DNA of 64,000 nucleotides, taken from the NCBI RefSeq assembly GCF_037392515.1, contig NC_090287.1, positions 12,947,001 through 13,011,000 of the forward strand, given 5' to 3'. The position numbers and the translations under genes were made by a program. Below the pieces are notes generated by a model. It made no database searches. It saw nothing but the letters and a program-made list of their open reading frames with translations, and was not told the origin of the DNA. Origin of the DNA: Haliotis asinina (lineage: Eukaryota > Mollusca > Gastropoda > Lepetellida > Haliotidae). Below, one piece after another: positions 22,453 to 31,356 of this stretch (its first letter is position 1; every line of letters begins with the position of its first letter).

Positions 22453-22464
22453 AAACCAAATTTG

Positions 22465-23140
22465 TTCTGATCAGTTAGCACGTGGTTCCAATGATCTGAA
22501 ATCTTTAAGAGTACCACTGGTGCCCTGCGTTACTTTGAGAACCCTAGACGAGACGGTAGGTCTCTCAACCACACCAAGGACTACAACGACGACGTCAATG
22601 TTCACTACAGCAGCGACATCTTCAACCACGCCCTCTACCAGATAGTGAAAGAAAACAACATGCCGATCAGAGAGGCTTTCGAGTGTTTCCTCCGAGCTAA
22701 CATCATCTACTGGGGTCGTTCCACCACTTTTGAGGAAGGTGCCTGTGACGTCATGAGTGCCTACTATGACCTCGGCTATGATTATCTGGTGATAAAACGA
22801 TCCTTCCAAGTGGTAGGAATCACTTTCAGTGGGTGTGATGAGCCGACCTTCATGGAAACGGTGTCTGAGAGCGAGAACCTGACAGATCTCCTCCCACCGT
22901 CCTGTATTTATGCTGTCACCTTCATCGGAGTCAACCCGCGTCGTCGTAACGTCATCCAGACAGGACCATTCCATCAACTGTACCATTTACAACAACTCTG
23001 AGTTATTAACCCCGGTGTCCATGGCAACAAACGAGCTGACATACCAGCTTCCATCTGGGTCACCGTCGTTGTATCTACGTGTATCTGCTGACGTTGAAAG
23101 TGCCATCACTGATGGCAACGTCCGAATCTCTTATGAATGA
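22465..23140 (+). pseudogene. M4 metallopeptidase pseudogene, 3' half
   Basis: Corresponds to residues ~450-678 of the intact M4 proteins, in opposite orientation to them. The conserved part reads KENNMPIREAFECFLRANII and TTFEEGACDV, then, after a shift near 22885-22910, LSPSSESTRVVVTSSRQD to the normal terminus NVRISYE and a tga at 23138-23140. A short deletion lies near 22490, just after ARGSND. The HExxH part and everything upstream are absent. Unit 2 keeps only the first ~15 bases (47750-47765), so this fragment predates the ACOT/BAAT duplication and was mostly deleted there. Confidence 0.9.
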
Positions 23141-23383
23141 TAACTTAAAGTGATAATTTAGAGTTTGTTGTGACAATGTACTTATTCAGGTTCCTTTGGT
23201 GCTACTACAATGGACGTAGTTGTAACGCCAATACTCCTCTTCTTCTTGTATATACAATGCATCCATATACTTGACTATACTATATACTATATCGAATCGT
23301 CACTTTGAGAGAAGACAGAATGCGAAATCATACGCTGTGTTTGAGTGAATGATGTTTTGAAAACATACATAACGTAGCTAAAT
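23141..23383. other. Spacer after the M4 pseudogene
   Basis: Begins with a sequence resembling the M4 3' UTR (gataacttaaagtga) and then aligns to 47765-47887 of unit 2. No gene seen. Confidence 0.5.
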
Positions 23384-23548
23384 GAGTGAGTGACTTTAGT
23401 TTTACGCGGCTTTCAGCAATATTCCAGCAATATCACGGCGGGGGACTCCAGAAAATGGGCTTCACAGATTGTATCCATGTGGGGAATCGAATCCGGGTCT
23501 TCGGTGTGACGAGCGAACGCTTCAACCACTAGGCTACCCCACCGCCCC
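23384..23548 (-). repeat. SINE family B, complete, with target duplication
   Basis: 165 bp antisense with ACTC tail, gcccatttct block, B box (ggattcgattcc) and A-box region (tagcctagtggttgaagcg). It is flanked by a perfect 12-bp duplication acgtagctaaat (23372-23383, 23549-23560). The unit 2 site (about 47876-47887) is empty. Confidence 0.93.
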
Positions 23549-23560
23549 ACGTAGCTAAAT

Positions 23561-23994
23561 AAATAATCGGATGTTATAGTTTGTTTGTCTTAACAAGATG
23601 TTTTTAGTAGGCTACATTTTGTCCGAGACTTGAGAACCCACAAAACAACAGTCACTACAAACAGCTGATGGTATTCCTCTCTGGATCTTATCTGTAATGT
23701 CAGACGTCTTCTTGTCGAGGTTTTATCCATGACAGTCACAGGATTTTAGTGTCCGCCTTAGTCAAATCTTGTCTGCAGGTGACTATTCAACCAGTTCAGT
23801 CTGCACGTGACTGTTCATACTGTTAAATCTGCATGTGACTGAGCAAACAATTAAATCTGCGTGTGACTGTTAAATTGACTCAGTCTGCATGTAACTAGTA
23901 TAATATTTCTGTCCTCTTTTGAATTTTCGGATGCTCTATTCTCAATATAACAGAATAACTAAAAAAATCCGATTTACATCTCCACCTAGATATA
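23561..23994. other. Short internally repeated spacer before the minisatellite
   Basis: Contains four or five ~35-bp repeats built around cagtctgcacgtgactgttc (23765-23900), also in unit 2 (48080-48240). No gene. Confidence 0.6.
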
Positions 23995-24936
23995 GAACCA
24001 TAGACGTGTTACATATTTGTCCTGGCACAGAACCACGCGCATGCTACAACCGTGTCCAGGCATACATCCATAGACGTGTTACATCAGTGACCAGGCATAC
24101 ATCCATAGACTGGTTACATTTACGAGCAGGCATAAATCTCAAAACGTGTTACATCTGTGTCCAGGCATACATCCATACACATGTTACGCCAGTGTCCAGA
24201 CATACATCCATATACATGTTACGTTTATGTGGAGGTATAACTCTCAAAACGTGTTACATCAGTGTCCAGGCATACATCCATAGACGTGTTACATCAGTGA
24301 CCAGGCATACATCCATAGACTGGTTACATTTACGAGCAGGCATAAATCTCAAAACGTGTTACATCTGTGTCCAGGCATACATCCATACACATGTTACGCC
24401 AGTGTCCAGACATACATCCATATACATGTTACGTTTATGTGGAGGTATAACTCTCAAAACGTGTTACATCAGTGTCCAGGTATACATCCATACACGTGTT
24501 ACATGTGTGTGCATGTATGAATCCCTACACGTGTTACATCTCTGTCCAGGAATAGATCTATACACGTGTTACATCTCTGTCCAAGAATAGATCTATACAC
24601 GTGTTACATGTGTGTGCATGTATGAATCCCTACACGTGTTACATCTGTGTCCAGGAATAGATCTATACACGTGTTACATGTGTGTGCATGTATGAATCCC
24701 TACACGTGTTACATCTGTGTCCAGGAATAGATCTATACACGTGTTACATGTGTGTGCATGTATGAATCCCTACACGTGTTACATCTGTGTCCAGGAATAG
24801 ATCTATACACGTGTTACATCTGTGTCCAGGAATAGATCTATACACGTGTTACATCTCTGTCCAAGAATAGATCTATACACGTGTTACACCACTGTCCAGG
24901 AATAGATCTATACACGTGTTACATGTGTGTGCATGT
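23995..24936. repeat. 35-bp minisatellite array 1
   Basis: About 27 units of 35 bp around the core acgtgttacatctgtgtcca. Many units carry the palindrome CACGTG, others GACGTG. The left part has a 210-bp (6 x 35) higher-order duplication (24071 and 24281 start identical blocks); the right part alternates two variants as a 70-bp dimer. A 223-codon open frame crosses it, but three successive units read in different frames, so it is treated as noncoding. Confidence 0.92.
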
Positions 24937-25103
24937 TCTTTGAAAAAGTGATGGCCTATTTTATATATGGCCTAATGGGTGGTTAATTGAAAGACCGGTA
25001 GTAATATGAGAATTAACGACAAACACACGCCACTCCGTCATGAGCGTCTGACCAGACAATCCTGTGATCAACATTACGAGCATTGATCTACACAATTTAC
25101 ACG
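24937..25103. other. Truncated M4-unit spacer
   Basis: Matches 50101-50262 and 57357-57530 (gttctttgaaaaagtgatgg onward), including a SINE family A remnant (25025-25103). This ties unit 1 to the M4 repeats. Confidence 0.8.
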
Positions 25104-25621
25104 GCTCATCACACCCACTGAAAGTGATTCCTACCACTTGGAAGGATTGTTTTATCACCAGATAATCATAGCCGAGGTCATAGCAGGCACGCGTGACGTC
25201 ACAGGCACCTTCCTCAAAAGTGGTGGAACGACCCCAGTAGATGATGTTAGCTCGGAGGAAACACTCGAAAGCCTGTCTGATCGGCATGTTGTTTTCTTTC
25301 ACTATCTGGTAGAATGCGTGGTTGAAGATACCGCTGCTGTAGTGAACATCGACGTCGTCGTTGTAGTCTTTGGTGTGGTTGAGAGACCTGCCGTGTCTTC
25401 TAGGGTTTTCAAAGTAACGCAGGGCACCAGTGGTACTCTTAAAGATTTCAGATCCCACCAGCCAGTCATTGGAACCACGGGCAAACATCTCAGTTGTCTC
25501 CCCTGTAATATCCGAGAATGCTTCGTTGATGCCGCCAGACTGATCGTCGTAGATGAGGTTGGAGTTTTGGTTTGTGACTCCATGGGCAAGTTCGTGGGCT
25601 ACGGCATCCTGGTTGACCGCC
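25104..25621 (-). pseudogene. M4 metallopeptidase fragment at the unit junction
   Basis: Minus-strand fragment equivalent to residues ~404-577 of the intact protein. It includes the HELAHGV zinc motif, SGGINEAFSD, and DVHYSSGIF, in one open frame, but has no start, propeptide or C-terminal domain. It ends at its 5' side exactly where unit 2 begins (25616-25621) and at its 3' side in a SINE remnant. It is closer to the intact genes than the 22465 fragment (for example MPIRQAFECF). Confidence 0.92.
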
Positions 25622-25737
25622 CCCTGCCCTGGGATTATCTGAGGAACAGCCCTTGACTTTAAATTATCACTTGTTTTGAAGACTGATACGACTTTGTATT
25701 GTCATCACTGAATGCGATCATGAAATATGACATTATT

Positions 25738-25825
25738 GCCAGTTTCCAACATGTAGTCCAGACACCCGGTTTCGAACCCGCATCCCTTCGCTCACTAGCT
25801 TGTCGGTTTTATCCACTATGGGCCT
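25738..25825 (-). repeat. tRNA-like SINE relic, unit 2
   Basis: Counterpart of 895-985, keeping the ggttcgaaacc B-box-like core on the minus strand. Confidence 0.4.
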
Positions 25826-26058
25826 CGGAGGATTGCTAAGAAGAATGAGATTTTTGTCGGTGTGAACCCTGTCGATATGAACCTTGCAAGATGGGTAGCG
25901 TTTGGAACGCACGCACAGGCCACGGGGACAACATGTAGTGGACGTGCACTGCGCATGAAAGGCGAGGCGTCGGCTGTCAGCCTCATTCAAGTTGATTTCA
26001 ACAGTAAATACCAAATATTGAAATATCTGAGTCGGTTTATCATTTAGCATGACACGTT

Positions 26059-26117
26059 GGCATTACTGAAAAGTAAGCTCTCATCCTCGGGAAACGGGCT
26101 TACTTTTCAATAGTGCC
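26059..26117. repeat. Hairpin counterpart, unit 2
   Basis: Same palindrome as 1200-1282 but with mismatches in the left arm (tactg for tattg, gctc for gccc), so pairing is not maintained. Confidence 0.7.
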
Positions 26118-27093
26118 CGCGGGTCATGTAGATCTACAGTATTGTTTTAGTCTGTTCAACTGCAACTTTTGAAAAGACACAATATCACACTCTCGAGAAT
26201 ATTTGAGCTTATATTATATATATCGCGGTATATGAACTCCTACTGGTGCACTAAAAGACTAAAAGACCCTTACGACTTGCCTGAAATCGATAAAAGAAAA
26301 TTGGAGGCGAACAGCTTCCGAACGTATGACAATACCCATATATGGAATGTAAACGATTGTTCCGTACATCGAACCTGTCGAACGCGATGTTTGTCGAACT
26401 TGTTTCAATCACATATTGAAGTGGATATTCCTACAGAGCGCTATTGGGGACATAACATTGGACTTCGCTTGAAACAAAATTCAGCCATTAGAGAGTGCGA
26501 GAGTCGACTTCGAGCAAACGTAGCATTAAGTCATTCGAACTCTTTAATTCAACATTATAATCTACATACGTACAGTTATGTTTAGTTGCCACTAAGGCTT
26601 ACAGTTGCAGGAAAAGCAATTAAATACCAGAGAAGAACTAATTTTATTTGCGTAATTATCTTTTGTTTATATTGGCCCTACGGCTTCATGTGCTGTGACA
26701 CGGAGTGCTGAAGAGTGCCGGCAACAGAGTCACTGTTATGTTTTGTTTTTTTTCCGAACACTTTGCTGTCACAAGGATTGACGCCCTACCGCAAGTAGCT
26801 AGCGATTGAGTCACTCTGATGTATAACTATGTGCTGTCAAACACTTTGATTTCACAGCTGTCCTAGCATTTCGACACAGCAAAATCGCCCTGGGAGGCTT
26901 GCATTACGCCAGTTCAGTCTGATTACAAAAATAGTCAGACTACTTTTGTGAATAAACACGAGAAGAGTCCGAAAAAGCACCATGCCCAGCAAAACTAGTC
27001 TTAATTTATCTGTGGATCTGGGTATTCCACGATATCGCCTCTGTTGACCAAGCATGGATGATATCCGAGTATTTCCTACAGGAAAGTACCACC
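26118..27093. other. Duplicated upstream DNA, no gene seen
   Basis: AT-rich sequence matching 1283-2404. An open frame at 26169-26585 is broken in the partner and resembles nothing I know. Confidence 0.5.
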
Positions 27094-27149
27094 AATGATT
27101 CTTGACCCCTCTTTATCGGCGCTGTTGTGCGCCGATGACAGGAATCATT
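27094..27149. repeat. Double-stem inverted repeat, unit 2
   Basis: Identical architecture to 2405-2460, both stems and the tgttgt loop intact. Confidence 0.7.
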
Positions 27150-28013
27150 CTCATAACTCATACAAAATGATATAGAGAACACGCTTAAATTATGATACAA
27201 TACAATATACCGTTGTGACCTGTATAAACTTAATATATTTAGATGTATATTCCAAACAAGGATAATACGAATTTCGCCTAACTGAGCAGTTTCTGCATCA
27301 AAGGAGAATAGCCAGACTTCATAAGTAAATTTATCAAAACGAGGGTTGTTACAAAAACAACGAGGGAGTACTTCCTTACATTAACAAGTGTTGTACAAAA
27401 GAAATTCATCACATGCAAGTATAGCATGTTGTTTACAAATTGTACATATTCTTTTTCCATGTTTATAGTAAACCATTAAACATACTTGATCAACGTCAGC
27501 CAAATATATTGTTTAAATGGGAGGCTGATCAAGTAAGGTTCTAAGTTGAGAATATCCTTATATATAGAGTAGTATTTACCTTTTTAGGTGAATTTTGAGG
27601 AGCTGCAATTCTCGATTGCATAAAGTGATCCGTGTAGATCAGTGTGTATTAAACTTTTTTTCACCCGAGGAAAGGAAAACTGTGCGACTAACATTTCATA
27701 ACCCGAGACTCATTTACAAGATCAAAAGAGTCGCTGTGGAAAGCCATGAGTGGACAAGACAAGCCCAAATTGGCAGTGGGAGATTGCATCACCATGCTGT
27801 ATGAACCATTGTTTATTATCCTATTACTGATTAAGTTGTATTGACCTCGAGCTCACAACCCCTGTTTTCTTTCTTGGTTGTTTCCACAACCTAATGAATC
27901 GCCTGCGTGTTCATTTGATTACATGTCATTCCATTTCTTATCCATCTGTTAGCATCACTTGGTAGCATTATGTATTGCAGTAATCATGCTAATTTCAGTT
28001 TTCCACAGATGTG
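27150..28013. other. Duplicated upstream DNA and start of a private insertion
   Basis: Up to about 27890 it matches 2461-3195. From there to about 28690 unit 2 carries sequence not found in unit 1. No gene recognised. Confidence 0.55.
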
Positions 28014-28285
28014 ACCCGTCAAGGTCCCGGGGTAGAATAGGCCTTCAGCAACCCATGCTTGCCATAAAAGGTGGCTGTGCTTGTCGTAAGAGGCGACTAA
28101 CGGGATCGGGTGGTCAGGCTCACTGTTTTAGTTGACACATGTCAATGGTTCCCAGTTGCTCAGATCGATGTTCATGTTGTTGATCACTGGACTGTCTGGT
28201 CAAGACTCGATTATTTACAGACCGCCACCATACAGCTGGAGTATTGCTGAGTGCGTCGTAAAGCTAAAATCACTCACTCACTCAA
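28014..28285 (+). repeat. SINE family A, complete
   Basis: Head gacccgtcaaggtcccgggg to tail gctgagtgcgtcgtaaagct and an ACTC run. Part of the insertion private to unit 2. Confidence 0.92.
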
Positions 28286-28311
28286 TTCCACAGATGTACA
28301 GAATGATGTAA

Positions 28312-28445
28312 AAATGAATGAGTATGAATTTACGACACTTAGCAATACGCCAGCAACATCGCGGCGGGGACACCAGGAATGGGAATCGAACCCGGGCCTT
28401 CGGTGTGAAGAGGTACCCCGCTTTAACCTCCATCCCCACCACCCT
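28312..28445 (-). repeat. SINE family B, degraded
   Basis: Antisense; B box gggttcgattcc intact on the minus strand, tail decayed. First of two in a row. Confidence 0.75.
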
Positions 28446-28454
28446 AACCGACCA

Positions 28455-28597
28455 CGAAGTTGCAATATTCCAGCTTAATCACGACTGGAGAGAACGGAAA
28501 TGGGCTTCACCCACTCATTGTGCCGTATAGGGAGTCGAATTCGGGTCAACCTGACGAGCGAACGACTTAACCGCTGGAATACATCACCGCCCCATAT
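28455..28597 (-). repeat. SINE family B, degraded (second)
   Basis: Antisense; starts in the tail (gcaatattccagcttaatca) and contains cgggtcaacctgacgagcga in the tRNA-like half. Confidence 0.75.
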
Positions 28598-28788
28598 ATG
28601 AGCTGAGACACATCTACATCTACAAAGAAAACTTTGAGTTCTTCCTAACCATAAAAAATATTTATTTATTTCTCATATAGCGTTATAACAGAATGTCTGA
28701 AAAAATATCGAACAGCACCGGTGTAGCGTTATGGCCCAAACAGGCTTTCATACACCTCGTGCGACCTTTGAACATAGCTATAAATAGT

Positions 28789-28796
28789 TGCAGCTC
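28789..28796 (+). promoter_or_regulatory. Candidate TATA box, ACOT/BAAT copy 2
   Basis: TATAAATA in the same context as 3276-3283 (catagctataaatagt), although the sequence 100 bases upstream differs because of the unit 2 insertion. Confidence 0.45.
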
Positions 28797-28889
28797 GCCG
28801 TGGTTCGCTGGTGGTGGACATTTTGTTATTCGCTCTAGACATAATAAGTGCACAAAGTGTATCTTAAACTCACTGGCGTGAAATGTGAA

Positions 28890-29521
28890 CAGTACAAGCG
28901 ACTGGTTTCATTGGCTGTCAACCTAAGATATGCAAGTATGGTGGACCGTTTTGAGTTAATATCATATACTGTGAACTGTATTATGCTATTGTCATGCTAC
29001 TATGTGTACTTTTGAATGTTGTGGGTATATATATTGGGGTGGGGCAGGTTTTCTTCCGTTCCCCCATATTCATTCTTCCCCAGATTAACAGAGGTAACAC
29101 TGCGTAAACCCTGTATACTGCACTGAATTTGCTTGTTTTGTTTTAGGGTTTTTTAATGATTCCTTTAGTAATTGTTGTGTTAGATTCCGTTAATAATTCT
29201 TGTATATATAAATGTATAAATATTATTTGGGATTGGGGAACGGAAGGAACTCTTACCAAGAGGTCACTTCAGGTGATTTCAAACTGGGATTATGAACGCC
29301 AGTGGATAATTAATATGTGATGTTAGGATGGTTAGGGAGCATCGTGACCATGCATAGTTGTATAATAAGGGACCGATCATTTGATATTAGTGGTGTGTGT
29401 CAGAGGTTGTCACAGAGGAAAGACGGCCTCCAATAATTATGTCTATCTCGAGGGAAGGGTCATAATAACAACAATAATCAAAAAAAAATTTAGATACATT
29501 TATGAAATATGGACATACACA

Positions 29522-29583
<62 letters not shown>

Positions 29584-30386
29584 ATATATATATACACAAG
29601 GACACGCACAAGCTCACTGATACAACTATCACTAGCGCACTATCTGAAACGTTGTAATAATGACCGGTCCCTTAGTTCATGCAACTAATATTTATAAACA
29701 TATACATGAGGTTCATTCTTCACTAAATGTAAATATTTCGATAATTTAGGACCATTTGCCACTGAGTCGTTCAGACTAGGCATGCCCTGTCTAGTATGAC
29801 ACATTGTCTTTAAATGTGTATGATACGCGCTAGATATTTGCATGGCTTGCAATCAAGGGAGCAATGTTCTGGCGAACAAGGTTAAATACTTGATATCTAT
29901 ACGTTTGCACAATAGCACTCTAGAACGAAATACATATAGTATTTTTCTGACTGGATGTGATGAATAAATAGACATGCACCTTTGTTGTAGACAAAGAAAA
30001 TAAGACTGCTGGACCATGTCATGCTTGCTACATTTCTTTGTCAAAATCATTTGTTCTAAAATTCGTAAGTTTCAGCTGCCATGTGAAATATGTAAGGAAT
30101 GGTAATTGTTAGACCAGAATCGTTACCATAATACGAGGCACCAATGAGACTGGCATCCAGTGATCGACGGAAACACGAAGCGCCTTTGAGCAGCTGAGCT
30201 GAATATCGGGGCTATACAAATGTTAACATAATGATAAATTGGTTAATGATAAGTGCTCCTCCATAACTACTGTTTTCAATCCCAATATGTGGATTTTTTG
30301 TTGTGATGATAAAAGAAATAATTAACATTTGAACTTTATTGCTTATGATACCATGTTTATTATTATGCATGACTAGTTAAAAAGAG
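28890..30386. other. Candidate 5' UTR intron or upstream DNA, copy 2
   Basis: Matches 3384-4876, with a CA repeat at 29514-29581. No gene seen. Confidence 0.5.
29514..29581. repeat. (CA)n microsatellite
   Basis: About 30 CA units with one interruption (cgta) near the left end. Confidence 0.95.
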
Positions 30387-30640
30387 ACCCGTGAAGGTCC
30401 CGGGGTAGAATAGGCCTTCAGCAACCCATGCTTGCCACAAAAGGCGACTCTGCTTGTTCCGCAACTAACGGGATCGGGTGGTTAGCCTCGCTGACTTCGT
30501 TGACACGTCATCAGTTCACAGTTGTTCAGATCGACGCTCATGCTGTTGATTACTGGATTGCCTGGTTCAGACACGATTATTTACAGACCGCCGCCATATA
30601 GCTGGAATATTGCTGAGTGCGGCGTATATATGCACTCACT
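30387..30640 (+). repeat. SINE family A
   Basis: Counterpart of 4877-5130, with the intact head gacccgtgaaggtcccgggg. Confidence 0.9.
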
Positions 30641-30898
30641 CAGTGAAAATGACATGAAAAGACCGGATACATTACCTTTATTTCGGTCTCTTTTGTTTCC
30701 AGAATTTCAATAGAATTTCACAAGACACAGTATCGCAGTGAAACGAATAAAATACTAAGCCCACTTTTACTTAGCCTGCGATCCTATATACATACGTTTA
30801 AAAGGACTTCTTACCGGGGATCGCTATTTAGGGTATACAAGTGACCAGCTAGAAATCTGTGCAAGGTATTTCCTTCGTACACTGGCATCTCTGGGTTG

Positions 30899-31024
30899 GG
30901 GCTGCGGGGTAGCATGTGGGTAAAGCGTCCGCTCGTCACGCAGAAGACCCGGGTTTGAGTCCTTAGATAGGTACAATGTCTGAAGCCCATTTCTAGTGTC
31001 CCCCACCATGATGTCTGAACTCAT
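30899..31024 (+). repeat. SINE family B before exon 1
   Basis: Counterpart of 5392-5515; the B box is better preserved here (gggtttgagtcc). Its tail leads into the exon 1 acceptor. Confidence 0.8.
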
Positions 31025-31061
31025 TCACTCCCTCTTTTCAGGTGTATGACTGAACCGAAAG

Positions 31062-31356
31062 ATGGCTGATAATTCAAATAGTGCCTATTCAAGTGCCACC
31101 CAACGTCTCCATGTTATCGGCAGAGCTCTCATCTCATACAACTTCTCCCCTACACTGCAAGTAGAACCGTCCGATGCTTTGATAGATGAGCCTTTGTCTG
31201 TCAGAGTATCAGGCCTACTGAAGCATCAGAAGATTACACTGTCTGCTGTTTTGAGGGGTGAAGGGAAGGAGTTTGCGTCCTGCGCACACTACACTGCTGA
31301 TGATGCTGGCTGTGTTGATACTGCTGTCCAATCAAGTGTAGGAGGGTCATATACTG
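31062..31356 (+). CDS. BAAT/ACOT: ACOT/BAAT copy 2, coding exon 1
   Basis: Two residue changes from copy 1 (Thr to Ile and Pro to Ser in [10 protein letters not shown]). Same acceptor and donor. Confidence 0.92.

Larger units (their letters stand above)
767..24936. repeat. Segmental duplication unit 1
   Basis: This unit aligns along its length with about 25616-49455. It carries upstream DNA, a complete ACOT/BAAT-like gene, a LINE relic, an M4 pseudogene and a 35-bp minisatellite. Paired anchors are 768 with 25617, 2405 with 27094, 5553 with 31062, 20259 with 45370, 21098 with 46197 and 22140 with 46855. The shifting offset (24.8-25.5 kb) reflects private insertions and deletions in each copy. 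Confidence 0.9.

Noticed and set aside
23995-24936. Minisatellite considered as a CRISPR array
   Set aside because: Units are contiguous and variable with no spacers, in an animal genome.
25138-25656. Long + strand frames opposite the M4 genes (25138-25656, 51203-51874, 52250-52789, 58962-59633, 60009-60548)
   Set aside because: They are antisense shadows of a GC-rich coding sequence; the minus strand has all catalytic motifs.
26169-26585. 138-aa frame in the unit 2 upstream region
   Set aside because: Disrupted in unit 1 and matches no family I know; AT-rich noncoding DNA is the simpler reading.
29381-29632. Frames through CA repeats on both strands
   Set aside because: Low-complexity translation of a microsatellite.
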